Positions 1 to 8,962 of a DNA stretch of 45,433 nt are shown one piece after another; the first letter of the stretch is position 1, and every line of letters starts with the position of its first letter. Location: contig JAIQEU010000024.1 of the NCBI GenBank assembly GCA_020073665.1, forward strand, positions 1-45,433, written 5' to 3'. This stretch comes from Terriglobia bacterium (GTDB taxonomy: Bacteria; Acidobacteriota; Terriglobia; Terriglobales; Acidobacteriaceae). Below the pieces are notes generated by a model. The model saw only the letters and a list, made by a program, of their open reading frames with translations. It was not told the origin of the DNA and searched no databases. Position numbers and translations under genes: made by a program.

Positions 1-575
1 CGGAGGGACACGCTTTATACTTTGGCGAAAAACGAGTAGAGTACGGCTGCAGAGCAGTGCCGAGGGAAGCAGCCGATGGCCGCACCTGGAACCGCACACG
101 AGGAAAATAAAGCGATGGAATTCAGTGTGGGAAAGTCATTCTGACTTTCCGGAAGAATTTCACCCGATTTGACCAGGCCTATGACGGGCCTCCGCCGGAG
201 TGATGGGGCGGGGGCGGGGTGTGTTTGCGGTCAAGCCAAACTGTGGAAAACCTTGTGGACGTGGAGACTTGGATGCAGCACGGCTTCGCGCTCGACCGTT
301 CGGTCGGTTTGCCGGAGGGGTTGAAAATGATCGTAAGTCATACGACATAAGGGAGGTTAGTGGCTTCTGCGCGGGGGAGCACGCGGATGGAGCGGGGGTG
401 GAGGATTCCGTGCAACCTTTGAGATTTGCACATCCGGTAGGACATGGCCGGCGGGGAAGAGGCGACTGGGCGCAAGGTTTGGGCTTTGGCAGAGGGAATT
501 GAAAGCCTAAAGCGTAAACGGTAAACCGGGCCCTCAAGGTCCTTTCCGGTCCTCCCCGAGGAGAGTCCGACTCGC
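1..575. other. Gene-free stretch at the window edge
   Basis: I see no supportable gene here. The open frames on both strands (around 160-537) are Pro/Arg/Ser-rich, have no ribosome binding site and no recognisable domain, as expected for chance frames in GC-rich DNA. A small perfect hairpin (TCCTC/GAGGA, about 550-562) lies just past the stop of the HerA-like gene but has no T-tract. The left boundary of the accessory island is probably outside the window. Confidence 0.5.
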
Positions 576-2351
576 CTAATAGAGTTTCTTGTTGACCAAG
601 CGATTTGCGGTCAGGAACTCTTCGACACTACTAAACGCATTGAAAAATAGCGGGGTACCAGCAAATGACAGTGGGCTAACGGGTCCGATTGTCATGAAGG
701 AATACTGTCGGCTTGCGGTATCGAACGACGAATGCGGATCTCGGAAGAGCTTGTACAAGTCCAGGGCAGTCTTACCGGAGGAACCTACAAGCTGATCCAG
801 CGCGTTAAATTCCTGGCCGAGTGCCAGTCCGAAGCCGAAGAAGAAAATACGAAGCTGCTGGAGAATTTCGGTGTGCAGGCTCGAAAGCGTTTGGCTGATA
901 AAGAGCCATCCTAGTCCGTATTTTCGCGTTGTTCGGGCCGCATCTACCAGCACTGACCGAACCCCTAGCGCAGCCTCATCATCGCGTTGCAAGTCACGCG
1001 ACGCCAAGCGGTGTGCCTCGTCGATTACAACCAGGGTGTTGAGACTCGCCCCCTCTTTGTAGAAATACTCAGCCGTGTCTTTGAGGCCGTCAAGCAGACG
1101 CTTTATGACCAACGCTTGTATTCTATCGTTCCAGAAGAGACCCTTAGCCTGTTCTCTCGAGAGGTCAATCACCAGTATTGGGCGATTCGCTGCTTCCGGG
1201 TTCAACAACCACGCCAAGGCTTGGTTGATTGTCCGAGCATCTTTCCTGTCCTCGCGAAATAGCTCGGTTACGGGGCCCCAGTAGTCCTTGAAGAATTCCT
1301 CGGCGGCAGCCTCTTCCAGAGCCCCGGCGAATCTTGCTCTCGATGCTTCAGTTCGATAAAACACTTTCTGAACCTTGTCGTCGCCGAGCAACTTCCAGGC
1401 CTTATCGAACGATTCGTGCGTCCATAGGTCCTTGAGCTTGATGCCAGCTTTCTGCAGCTTATCGGCGAGAATGTTGCATGCAAGCTGGCGGTTCTCTCCC
1501 TGAGGGACCGTTAGTCTCTCGAAAAAACGTGATTCGCACAAAATCTGCTCGAATAGTTCCCACCGGTCCAGCACGAGATTGCGAACCGTCATCGGGTAGC
1601 TTTGTTTGCCGAGGTCGCGAGCAATGTCCCCTAACGGCAGTGCGAACTCTCCACTAGAGCCCCCCTTCCGAAGATCTCGCGCGAACTCTCCTTGTGGATC
1701 AATCACCAGAAGCGCCATCTTGGGATAACGTGCGTATGCGAGCAGGATCATCTTTGCCAGAACCGACTTTCCTGAACCAGTTTTGCCGAAGACCCCTATG
1801 TGATAGGCCTCACCGGCACCGTCGGCCCCCCGGTCAAAGTGTTTGAACCATAAGGGGAGCTTCGGGGCTGAACCATAGACCTGCCCGAGATAAAACAGTT
1901 GCTCCCGATAGGGTGATAGGAGCTCGTCAAGAACACTGTCGCTGACCGCATTGATGAACGTGCCCGTCGGCGGGACTGTGCCCAGAATACTGGGCTGGTA
2001 GCGGCGTTCGCCATCGCTGCGGAAAACCGCGCTAATCACCATCTGCCCGAGATGAGTGTCCTGGCGTTCACTAACTGCATCCACGCGACCACGTTGTCGT
2101 ATCAAGCTGCGCATCGTAGGGTCTTCGTGCCAAATGTTTCTCAACTGGACCTCCGTGATCTGCCCAAGCGCGTAATGGGGATGGGAGTCCTGTGAAAAAC
2201 GAAACAACGCTAGCTCGCCGACGAGCTTTCGTGCGACGGCTGACCCTAGAATGTCCAGTGCCAACTGCGCCGTGGAAGAAGGCGACCCAACCACGCCAAA
2301 CTTCTCGGCGGCGTCGAGCAAGTGATCTAGGTTAGCCGGGGCTGATGGCAT
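576..2351 (-). CDS. herA-like: HerA-like hexameric ATPase / DNA translocase
   Basis: A 591-residue ATPase of the HerA/FtsK superfamily (DUF87 type). HerA proteins form hexameric rings that pump DNA and load the nuclease NurA. Visible features: an N-terminal beta-rich segment (about 45-135) that fits the HAS-barrel; a Walker A motif GKTGSGKS at 189-196; a Walker B motif VIDEAHR at 442-448; then a TTRKYG stretch near 474-479 that could supply an arginine finger, followed by FISQ as in HerA sensor strands. The start was set at 2351, where GGAGG lies about 8 bases upstream; an in-frame start at 2417 would overlap the NurA-like gene by 62 bases without such a signal. It begins 4 bases after the stop of the NurA-like gene and is the last gene of the trio. 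All ATPase motifs are intact, so the protein is expected to be active. Its exact role, defence or repair, is inferred from context. Confidence 0.88.
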   Translation of the reverse strand: MPSAPANLDHLLDAAEKFGVVGSPSSTAQLALDILGSAVARKLVGELALFRFSQDSHPHYALGQITEVQLRNIWHEDPTMRSLIRQRGRVDAVSERQDTHLGQMVISAVFRSDGERRYQPSILGTVPPTGTFINAVSDSVLDELLSPYREQLFYLGQVYGSAPKLPLWFKHFDRGADGAGEAYHIGVFGKTGSGKSVLAKMILLAYARYPKMALLVIDPQGEFARDLRKGGSSGEFALPLGDIARDLGKQSYPMTVRNLVLDRWELFEQILCESRFFERLTVPQGENRQLACNILADKLQKAGIKLKDLWTHESFDKAWKLLGDDKVQKVFYRTEASRARFAGALEEAAAEEFFKDYWGPVTELFREDRKDARTINQALAWLLNPEAANRPILVIDLSREQAKGLFWNDRIQALVIKRLLDGLKDTAEYFYKEGASLNTLVVIDEAHRLASRDLQRDDEAALGVRSVLVDAARTTRKYGLGWLFISQTLSSLHTEILQQLRIFFFGFGLALGQEFNALDQLVGSSGKTALDLYKLFRDPHSSFDTASRQYSFMTIGPVSPLSFAGTPLFFNAFSSVEEFLTANRLVNKKLY

Positions 2352-2355
2352 GCGA

Positions 2356-3504
2356 TTATCCTCCGGACTCCGTCCTGTAGCCGTGCATGGCGAAGAAAAC
2401 GTCACCAATATCGCCATCGTATTGTTCCGAAATTCGCTGGGTTGCTACTTGCCGGAATGTGGGCATAGCTCGTGCCAAGGCTTTCACCGTTCGATCGGCT
2501 AGCCAAATGGGATATGGCTCTAGCATGCCGGCAGTGGCACACTGGTGCTTTAGTCCCTGGATGATCGGCGCTAGCCGATGATCGTTCGTGGCGCTAGGAA
2601 ACCCGGCTTCAACTCGGATGGCTGGCAACCAAGGATGCGGCTTGTAATGGAAGACATAGAGTCCATCAAGGGACGCCACGATATCCTTCGCTACTTGTTC
2701 ACTGTGGGCGCGCAGTTCGCTAGGCAATTGACCGAGGTTGAAGTGCCAAGCCTGATCAGGTTTTTCGAGCGGGACCGGCTTGGTAAACTCGCCCGGTTCA
2801 AGAAGATGCGTTAGGAAACTTCGGTCGTCCTGCTCTCCTGGCCAGTCAAGCAACTGGCCCAATTCGCGCCGCGTCGAGTACTTTGGAAGGCCAATATAGT
2901 TCTTATCGGACCTCTCAGCACGAAGCAGATCCCGGTATGCTTCAAGATAGTCTTGGCAACAATGAAGGAACTCTTGAGCGCAGCGCAGCCCACGGCTGTT
3001 AGGAGCCTGATTCAGTGCCTGGTTGAAATAGATGATGGGAAGGGTGAAGGTCATATCCAACATGACTAAGTCGTGCGGAGCCCTGCTAGCGAGCAGGAGT
3101 TCGCGACCTAGCATGACGGCACGAAGGACGGTGGCTGTGTCCGCATTGTGAGACTCTGCGACGATAAAGGTCGAATGACGAGGTTCGTCCCAGTGGCGCT
3201 TTTCCGACGGGGGAGTCAACCCCTCGACTGCAACCGCAGCCGCCGCAGCCAAGTCGGAACTGAGCAACCGTTCCACCGCATACGACCCATCAGTCGCACA
3301 AGTGGTGGGGAGTGGCGGATATCCTAAGGATGATTCGTGGCGAATCATCCCGCTTAAGACCAACTCTTGCCTCCGGGCAGCACGCGTGTCCTGCAAATGC
3401 CGGAACGACGCCAACAGCATGTCACCCACTGCGGTGGTTTGATCCAGTACCTCTTCGACCAAACCTGCCGGGAGGTCGGCGAAGGGCCTGGGGTCGTCAG
3501 GCAT
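2356..3504 (-). CDS. nurA-like: NurA-domain nuclease
   Basis: A 382-residue protein that I assign to the NurA nuclease family, the RNase H-fold, Mn-dependent partner of HerA. Visible signatures: DGS at 72-74 (first metal-binding Asp), RELLLAS with Glu135, LDMTF with Asp150, and C-terminal elements typical of NurA, namely VFHYKPHPWLPAIRVE (substrate-side strand) and EPYPIWLADRTVKALA. The Asp-Glu-Asp order and spacing fit the family's metal site as I remember it. The ATG at 3504 overlaps the end of the DruA-like gene by 8 bases and the stop is 4 bases before the HerA-like start, so the three genes should be translationally coupled. The pairing with a HerA-like gene is the strongest support for the call. 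Primary sequence similarity within NurA is low, so an HMM search would be the direct confirmation. Confidence 0.8.
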   Translation of the reverse strand: MPDDPRPFADLPAGLVEEVLDQTTAVGDMLLASFRHLQDTRAARRQELVLSGMIRHESSLGYPPLPTTCATDGSYAVERLLSSDLAAAAAVAVEGLTPPSEKRHWDEPRHSTFIVAESHNADTATVLRAVMLGRELLLASRAPHDLVMLDMTFTLPIIYFNQALNQAPNSRGLRCAQEFLHCCQDYLEAYRDLLRAERSDKNYIGLPKYSTRRELGQLLDWPGEQDDRSFLTHLLEPGEFTKPVPLEKPDQAWHFNLGQLPSELRAHSEQVAKDIVASLDGLYVFHYKPHPWLPAIRVEAGFPSATNDHRLAPIIQGLKHQCATAGMLEPYPIWLADRTVKALARAMPTFRQVATQRISEQYDGDIGDVFFAMHGYRTESGG

Positions 3505-4636
3505 TGTGCGTCCCCGTTCCCCACAGTCGATAAGAGCTGGGATCGAATTCCTTATAGCGCGTATCCCACGATGCTCGGGGGAGCAACCATCGAGTTCGGA
3601 ACCAGGCGAACAGATCCTGAGTCGATGAGTTGTACAGCTTCAGCCTAGATGTTTCTCCACGCAGGAATTCACGCGTGTTCTGCGCAAGGGGAACTGCAAA
3701 TACCTCTCTCTGAATACCGTGGTAGAGCAGTTCGGTAGAAAGGCCAATCTTCGCTAAAGTTTTTCGTATTACTTCGCGCCGGTTTCGAAAACCCACACCC
3801 CACCGACTCTTCTTAGCCGTTGCGTCGCAGTATCTGTCTGCATACTCAAAGATGGCGCCGTACAAACCATTAGAAAAATGAAATTCCCCGGAGCCCCGGC
3901 TATATCCAAGACTCTGGAATACTAGGCGATCCTCAAAGCGTAGCCGGTTGTAAACCGATGACCTGCCTAAAGCTGACATTGTCGTCACAAGTGCGAGTCG
4001 GCCGTCAGTCAACTGACGCCGAATCAGCGAGCGGCGTGATCGATACTTCCTGTTGAATGCTTCGCGTACTTCACGGCTTGAGACCAGCATTGCCACCAGC
4101 TTGCCACACAGCAGGTACGAGTAGGGGGGCACTGCACCGAGAACAAAAGCATCCATGACATTTCGCAGGTGTGTTCGGTGAGCTTCCTTGTTCCACCCGA
4201 TCCAGCTATCACGCACCGCTAAATTGAATACCGGATCACCGAGGCCGATGACGCCAATCAACTTCTCGTGGTGCTCGTCCATGACCAGGAATCTGATTCG
4301 ACGACCGTAGCCAGAGGACACGGGGATCGCCCAATGAAGGGCTACGTAACGGAATAGCAACTCATTTTCTGAGTCAGGCAAAACCTCAACAAGTGATGGC
4401 CGAATCCGCGCGGGATCGAAACTGTCGCCGGACGCGATGTGCTCTAAGAACTTGTCTTCGTGGCCGCGTAGACGTGGCGCGGATCGAATCACCTTGTGCT
4501 CCACTGCCGTGGAATGAAGGCTCCGAAGATGATCTTTATCGCTGGTTGAAGGAGGAACAATTAGACCATTACGTCTGCGGAATCCCTGCTCTTGCAGAGA
4601 GCGGAGGATCATTACCCGTAACTTTTCGCGGTTCAT
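3497..4636 (-). CDS. druA-like: DruA-like protein (DUF4338)
   Basis: A 379-residue protein that matches, by recalled motifs, DUF4338, the family of DruA from the Druantia anti-phage systems. The core is a run of conserved elements: WAIPVSSGYGRRIRFLVMDE (about 102-121), LIGVIGLGDP (126-135), RDSWIGWN (142-149), then HLRNVMDAFVLGAVPPYS and KLVAMLVSSREV. The molecular activity of DruA is not established to my knowledge. It is the first gene of the trio, read from a predicted promoter only a few bases upstream. The start used is the ATG at 4636; a TTG one codon earlier is possible, and no Shine-Dalgarno sequence is close to either. None of the other Druantia proteins (the DruE helicase, DruB, DruC, DruD) lies in the window, so this is a DruA used with different partners or a stand-alone relative. 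Confidence 0.8.
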   Translation of the reverse strand: MNREKLRVMILRSLQEQGFRRRNGLIVPPSTSDKDHLRSLHSTAVEHKVIRSAPRLRGHEDKFLEHIASGDSFDPARIRPSLVEVLPDSENELLFRYVALHWAIPVSSGYGRRIRFLVMDEHHEKLIGVIGLGDPVFNLAVRDSWIGWNKEAHRTHLRNVMDAFVLGAVPPYSYLLCGKLVAMLVSSREVREAFNRKYRSRRSLIRRQLTDGRLALVTTMSALGRSSVYNRLRFEDRLVFQSLGYSRGSGEFHFSNGLYGAIFEYADRYCDATAKKSRWGVGFRNRREVIRKTLAKIGLSTELLYHGIQREVFAVPLAQNTREFLRGETSRLKLYNSSTQDLFAWFRTRWLLPRASWDTRYKEFDPSSYRLWGTGTHNA

Positions 4637-4649
4637 CAAAAGACTGCGA

Positions 4650-4679
4650 ATCGTATCCGCCTATTCCTAGTGTTGTCAG
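4650..4679 (-). promoter_or_regulatory. Predicted promoter of the druA-nurA-herA operon
   Basis: On the minus strand CTGACA (4674-4679; 5 of 6 to the -35 consensus) is followed after 18 bases by TACGAT (4650-4655; 4 of 6 to the -10 consensus). Transcription would start near 4643, only about 7 bases before the ATG at 4636, giving a nearly leaderless mRNA, which agrees with the absence of a Shine-Dalgarno sequence. Confidence 0.45.
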
Positions 4680-4824
4680 ATTGTAATCCGAAGTAGCCTG
4701 CCGCAGCAGCTAAATCAGCAACAAGGTGGCCTCCATCTGGTTTTCAATCGACCCATGGCTGGAACGTGCTGAGATGAGTGTGAGGGCGGGTTCACAGTGG
4801 TGCTCAAAATTCTCGGTGGATGTA

Positions 4825-4875
4825 GGGTCCTTCGACTGCGCCCGCTTTCAGCGGGCTCCGCTCAGGATGACATTG
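4825..4875. repeat. Dispersed repeat, family A (copy 1)
   Basis: Contains CCTTCGACTGCGCCCGC, TTTCAGCGGG, CTCCGCTCAGGATGAC in tandem, partly self-complementary (CCCGCTTTCAGCGGG). The same core words recur at 4928-4974 and 16952-16980. This short element type is seen only in intergenic DNA in this window. Confidence 0.6.
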
Positions 4876-4927
4876 GGGGAGGGCGGGGAATCAGGCGAGG
4901 TCCGTGGCGATGCACGCAAACCCTAGT

Positions 4928-4974
4928 ACCCCTTCGACTCCGCTCAGGGCAGGCTCTCGCTTCGCTCGGGATGA
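4928..4974. repeat. Dispersed repeat, family A (copy 2)
   Basis: Contains CCCTTCGACTCCGCTCAGG followed by GCAGGCTCTCGCTTCGCTC and GGGATGAC. It shares its core with copy 1, about 55 bases away, and with the copy near 16952. Together with copy 1 and the family B copy at 5056 it fills the 460-base gap between the druA promoter and lepA. Confidence 0.6.
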
Positions 4975-5055
4975 CAAATCAGTTTAGATACGGATGAACT
5001 GCTTGGATTTCGAAATTGGCTTCATCGTGGCCGGCGTGACGCCAGGCGCTAACTT

Positions 5056-5084
5056 CGCGGGCGAGTCGCCCGCGTCCACACGGG
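5056..5084. repeat. Dispersed palindromic repeat, family B (copy 1)
   Basis: CGCGGGCGAGTCGCCCGCG is a near-perfect palindrome, followed by TCCACACGGG. On the opposite strand it reads GTGGACGCGGGCGACTCGCC, the same as the copy at 32659-32685 inside lipB and close to the one at 33039-33064. Confidence 0.7.
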
Positions 5085-5100
5085 CCGCAACCACACGAGC

Positions 5101-6912
5101 TTAGCTGCCTTCGCCTACTTTTAGTACTGCCAGGAAGGCTTCCTGAGGGATATCGACTCTTCCTATGCGCTTCATTCTTTTCTTACCTTCTTTTTGTTTC
5201 TCCAGCAGCTTGCGTTTGCGAGTGATGTCACCTCCGTAACACTTGGCTAACACGTTCTTGCGGATGGCGGGCACTGTCTCTCTTGCGATGATCTTGGCTC
5301 CGATGGAGGCCTGGATGGCTACTTCGAACATCTGGCGGGGGATGAGTTCCTTCATCTTGGCGGCGAGGGCTTTACCGCGTTCGTAGGCGAAGTCGCGGTG
5401 GACGACGATGGACAGGGCGTCGACGGGATCACCGGCGACCAGGATGTCTAACTTCACCATCGGCGATTCCCAGTAGCCGGAGAGATGGTAGTCAAGCGAG
5501 GCGTAGCCGCGGGAGACGGTCTTGAGACGATCGTAGAAATCGAGCACGATCTCGTTCAGCGGCAACTCGTATTGCAGCATGACCCGCGAGGAGCTTACGT
5601 ATTCGAAGCTTTTCTGCTTGCCTCGTTTTTCTTCGACCAGCTTCAGGATGCCGCCCACGTATTCCTCGTTGGTGAGGATGGTGGCTAAGATCACTGGCTC
5701 TTCGACTTTGGCGATTTCGGATTGCGAGAGCCACTTGGAGGGGTTGTCGACTTCGACCACATCGCCGTCGGTCTTGGTGATGCGGAAACGCACTCCGGGG
5801 GCGGTGGTGATCAGCTCGAGGCCGAATTCGCGTTCCAGGCGCTCCTGGATAATCTCCATGTGCAGTAGGCCGAGGAAGCCGCAGCGGAAGCCGAATCCCA
5901 GGGCGGCCGAGCTTTCGGGCTCGTAGAAAAAAGACGCGTCGTTCAGGCGAAGTTTTTCCAGGGCCTCGCGCAGCGCCGTGTGCTCGTGGGCGTCTACCGT
6001 GTACAGGCCGGCGAAGACCATGGGCTTGATTTCTTCGAAGCCGGGCAGGGCTTCGATGGCGGGGTTGGCTTCGTCGGTGACGGTGTCGCCGATTTTGGTG
6101 TCGGCTACGTTTTTCATGTTGGCCATGAAGAAGCCGACTTCTCCGGCGCGGAGTTCTCCGATCTCGACCGGCTTGGGGGTGAGTACGCCGACGGTCTCCA
6201 CTTCGAATACGCGTCCGTTAGACCACAGGCGGATCTTTTGCCCTTTGCGGAGCGTGCCTTCGAAGACGCGGGTGAGCACGATGACGCCGCGATAGGGATC
6301 GAACCAGGAGTCGAAGATCAGGGCTTGCAGACGGTTGTCGGGATTTCCCTTGGGCGGCGGGACTCGTTTGACGACGGCTTCGAGCACGTCGGGGACTCCC
6401 TGGCCGGTCTTGGCGCTGATGGGGACGGCGTCGGCGGCGTCGAGGCCGACAGCGCCTTCGATCATTTCCTTGGTGCGGGCGATGTCGGCGCTGGGCAGAT
6501 CGATCTTGTTGATGACGGGAATGATTTCGAGACCATTGTTGATGGCAATATAGGAGTTGGCCAGGGTCTGGGCTTCTACCCCCTGCGAGGCGTCCACTAC
6601 CAGGAGCGCGCCTTCGCACGACGCCAGCGAGCGGGAGACTTCATAAGAGAAGTCCACGTGACCGGGGGTGTCGATGAGGTTGAGCTGGTAGATCTGCCCG
6701 TCTTTGGCGGTGTACATCATGCGGACAGCATGGGCTTTAATGGTGATACCGCGCTCGCGTTCCAGGTCCATGGAATCGAGCACCTGGGCCTGCATCTCGC
6801 GCGCGGTCAGCGACCCGGTCAGTTCCAGCAGGCGGTCGGCCAGCGTGGATTTGCCGTGGTCAATATGCGCGATGATGGCGAAATTACGGAGAAACGCGGC
6901 GTCCATGGGCAT
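5101..6912 (-). CDS. lepA: Elongation factor 4 (LepA), ribosome-associated GTPase
   Basis: A 603-residue translational GTPase of usual LepA length. The G1 loop AHIDHGKS is at 15-22, the G2 region RGITIKAHA at 54-62, the G3 motif DTPGH at 81-85 and the G4 motif NKID at 135-138. The LepA-specific C-terminal domain is present, ending in [20 protein letters not shown]. The protein acts on translating ribosomes, helping with back-translocation or stalled initiation and elongation complexes. The start at 6912 is supported by family alignment (a second Met two codons later is also possible); there is no Shine-Dalgarno sequence but a TAGAAT hexamer lies 13 bases upstream. It is divergent from the amidohydrolase gene. 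Confidence 0.97.
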   Translation of the reverse strand: MPMDAAFLRNFAIIAHIDHGKSTLADRLLELTGSLTAREMQAQVLDSMDLERERGITIKAHAVRMMYTAKDGQIYQLNLIDTPGHVDFSYEVSRSLASCEGALLVVDASQGVEAQTLANSYIAINNGLEIIPVINKIDLPSADIARTKEMIEGAVGLDAADAVPISAKTGQGVPDVLEAVVKRVPPPKGNPDNRLQALIFDSWFDPYRGVIVLTRVFEGTLRKGQKIRLWSNGRVFEVETVGVLTPKPVEIGELRAGEVGFFMANMKNVADTKIGDTVTDEANPAIEALPGFEEIKPMVFAGLYTVDAHEHTALREALEKLRLNDASFFYEPESSAALGFGFRCGFLGLLHMEIIQERLEREFGLELITTAPGVRFRITKTDGDVVEVDNPSKWLSQSEIAKVEEPVILATILTNEEYVGGILKLVEEKRGKQKSFEYVSSSRVMLQYELPLNEIVLDFYDRLKTVSRGYASLDYHLSGYWESPMVKLDILVAGDPVDALSIVVHRDFAYERGKALAAKMKELIPRQMFEVAIQASIGAKIIARETVPAIRKNVLAKCYGGDITRKRKLLEKQKEGKKRMKRIGRVDIPQEAFLAVLKVGEGS

Positions 6913-6925
6913 GAGGGTACTATCG

Positions 6926-6952
6926 ATTCTAACAGGGGAGAACAGTTGTCAG
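6926..6952 (-). promoter_or_regulatory. Predicted lepA promoter
   Basis: On the minus strand TAGAAT (6926-6931) is 13 bases before the lepA ATG; CTGACA (6947-6952) sits upstream with a short 15-base spacer. The -35-like hexamer falls in a degenerate CAGTTGTCAGTTGCC repeat. Predicted leader: about 6 bases. Confidence 0.35.
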
Positions 6953-7022
6953 TTGCCGGCTGCCAGCGGTCGGTTGTTGTCGGGTACAATGGCTCGGCTC
7001 AGATCTCAAGTGGGGATTCGGG

Positions 7023-8465
7023 ATGAAAAACATTCTTCTTGGTTGCGTACTGCTGGTGGCGGCTGTCGGCATGGGGCAGACTCTTTCTCCTGAAGTTCAA
7101 CGATTCGTTAAGGTTAATTCTCCGGTTGTCGCCCTCACTCATGTGCAGGTGATTGATGGGACGGGCGCGGCGGCTAAAGCGGATCAGACGGTGGTCTTGA
7201 GTGGCGGGAGGATCGCGGCGCTGTCGGACGCAGCGGCGGCTTCGATACCGAAGGACGCACAGGTGCTCGATCTGCATGGCTACACGGTGATTCCCGGGCT
7301 GGTCGGCATGCACGAGCACATGTTCTATCCGGCGGGGGACGCGATCTTCCACGAGATGGCGATCAGCTTTCCACGGCTCTACCTGGCGGGCGGCGTCACT
7401 ACCATACGCACTACTGGAAGCATCGAGCCCTATACCGACTTGCTCCTTAAGAAGGGCATTGACGGTGGCGAGGTTGCTGGGCCGCACATGCATGTTACCG
7501 GACCTTACCTGGAAGGGCCGGGGAGCTTCACTCCGCAGATGACCGAGCTTAAAACTCCGGAAGAGGCCGTGGCGACCGTCAACTTCTGGATTGACCGCGG
7601 GGTGGACAACTTCAAGGCCTACAACTTTATTTCGCGAGCGGTGCTGGGGGCGGCGATTGAGGCGGCCCACAAGCGCGGTGTTAAGGTGACGGGGCACCTG
7701 TGCTCGATTGGATTTCGCGAAGCCGCTGCGCTGGGCATTGACGATCTGGAGCACGGGTTGGACGTGGATACGGAATTTTTCTCAGGCAAGAAGCCGGACC
7801 ACTGTCCGGATGAGAGCGCAGTGGTTGCGGAATTGATCAAGATGAAGGTGAGCGATGCGCCGATCCAGGATATGATTCGCGACCTGGTGGCGCATCATGT
7901 GGCGATTACTTCGACGCTGCCGGTGTTCGAACTTTTCGTCGCTAATAAGACCCCGCTGCAGCGGCGGGTCCTCGATGCTATGTCGGCTGACGCCCGCAAC
8001 GATTTTCTGGAGAATCGGGTACAACTCGATTTGCCGCGGCACGATCCCAAGACCGGCGCGGTTGTGCCTCGGCCGTGGGCGCAGGGCTTCGCCATGGATA
8101 TGGAATTCGAGCGCGCCTTCGTGAAAGCTGGGGGCCTGCTGCTGGCCGGGCTTGACCCCACCGGCATCGGTGGAGTGATTCCCGGTTTTGGCGATCAGCG
8201 CGAAGTCGAACTGCTGGTGGAGGAAGGGTTCACTCCGGTGGAGGCCATCAAGATCGCGACCTACAACGGGGCGCAGTATCTGGGAGAACTCGATCGCATC
8301 GGCACAATTACAGCCGGTAAACAGGCCGACGTGGTGGTGATTAAGGGCGATCCTTCGACCAAGATCGACGACATTGAGAACGTCGAAATCGTGTTCAAGG
8401 ATGGTGTCGGCTATGACTCGCCGAAGCTTATCGAGTCGGTGCGCGGGTTGGTCGGGATTCGCTAG
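7023..8465 (+). CDS. Secreted metal-dependent amidohydrolase
   Basis: A 480-residue amidohydrolase-superfamily protein of the imidazolonepropionase/prolidase-like group that is common as exported enzymes in Acidobacteria. Residues 1-19 form a signal peptide ending GMGQ. The metal-binding HxH is HEH at 97-99; Lys198 in FKAY is a candidate bridging Lys; His225 in VTGHLCS and His244 in DLEHG fit the other metal ligands; an Asp in LLLAGLDPTG is the likely catalytic base. The C-terminus has the typical closing beta-sandwich (GTITAGKQADVVVIKGDP). It probably hydrolyses a cyclic amide or peptide-like substrate in the periplasm; the substrate cannot be read from sequence. It stands alone, convergent with the next gene. 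Confidence 0.85.
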   Translation: MKNILLGCVLLVAAVGMGQTLSPEVQRFVKVNSPVVALTHVQVIDGTGAAAKADQTVVLSGGRIAALSDAAAASIPKDAQVLDLHGYTVIPGLVGMHEHMFYPAGDAIFHEMAISFPRLYLAGGVTTIRTTGSIEPYTDLLLKKGIDGGEVAGPHMHVTGPYLEGPGSFTPQMTELKTPEEAVATVNFWIDRGVDNFKAYNFISRAVLGAAIEAAHKRGVKVTGHLCSIGFREAAALGIDDLEHGLDVDTEFFSGKKPDHCPDESAVVAELIKMKVSDAPIQDMIRDLVAHHVAITSTLPVFELFVANKTPLQRRVLDAMSADARNDFLENRVQLDLPRHDPKTGAVVPRPWAQGFAMDMEFERAFVKAGGLLLAGLDPTGIGGVIPGFGDQREVELLVEEGFTPVEAIKIATYNGAQYLGELDRIGTITAGKQADVVVIKGDPSTKIDDIENVEIVFKDGVGYDSPKLIESVRGLVGIR

Positions 8466-8515
8466 TCGGTACCAGTTACCTAGTGGAAACGTGCTGTTGC
8501 CTGGAGCTGACTTCG

Positions 8516-8962
8516 CTATTTCACGTTAGTTTCCTGGATGTAGAGGACCTTCCACGCGTTGCCGCGGCGGACCCACACTTCGCTGTAGACGGCTTTCTGG
8601 TGGATAGCCTGGCCAGCGGCGGTTCCGCTGTATTCTCCGGCATAGGTGACTAGGATGCCGTCGGCTCCGATCGGCTGGACGTTGAAGTTCTTGAGCGTGT
8701 ACTGGGTGAGGGCCATCTGGTCCATCTCGTCGATTTCGGCTTTCTGGTCGCGGGCGCCGTCGCCATCGTCTTCTACCTCGCGGAAGCCTTCAGCGAGGTC
8801 TGCGGCGAATCCAGTTTTGTTCTTGGTTTTGAAATCCTCCCAAGACTTCTTCACCTTGGCTTCCATCTCGCTGGCGGAGGGGGTTGCCGGCTTGCTGTGC
8901 TGCGCCGACGAACTGGCAAGCAGGGACAGGCATACGGCGGTGATCAGTAGTGTCGTTCTCAT
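8516..8962 (-). CDS. Secreted SnoaL/DUF4440-like protein
   Basis: A 148-residue exported protein. Residues 1-20 (MRTTLLITAVCLSLLASSSA) look like a signal peptide. The rest has the alternation expected for the NTF2-like cone fold: an N-terminal helix (VKKSWEDFKTKNK) and strands ending in YSEVWVRRGNAWKVLYIQET. Members of this fold serve as ligand-binding or regulatory domains or as small enzymes; no catalytic residue can be assigned. It is oriented against the amidohydrolase gene, and a second, similar exported protein lies at 21281-21742. Function unknown. Confidence 0.7.
   Translation of the reverse strand: MRTTLLITAVCLSLLASSSAQHSKPATPSASEMEAKVKKSWEDFKTKNKTGFAADLAEGFREVEDDGDGARDQKAEIDEMDQMALTQYTLKNFNVQPIGADGILVTYAGEYSGTAAGQAIHQKAVYSEVWVRRGNAWKVLYIQETNVK

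Noticed and set aside
239-262. TGTGGAAAA and TGTGGACGT as possible DnaA boxes
   Set aside because: Only two imperfect matches with no AT-rich unwinding element or further boxes; expected by chance.
160-537. Open frames on both strands in the leftmost 575 bases
   Set aside because: No ribosome site, no domain and biased composition; considered chance frames.
5980-7026. Long plus-strand frame (348 residues) opposite lepA
   Set aside because: It is antisense to a well-supported gene, has Gly/Asp-rich composition typical of reversed GC-rich codons, and no ribosome site or domain.
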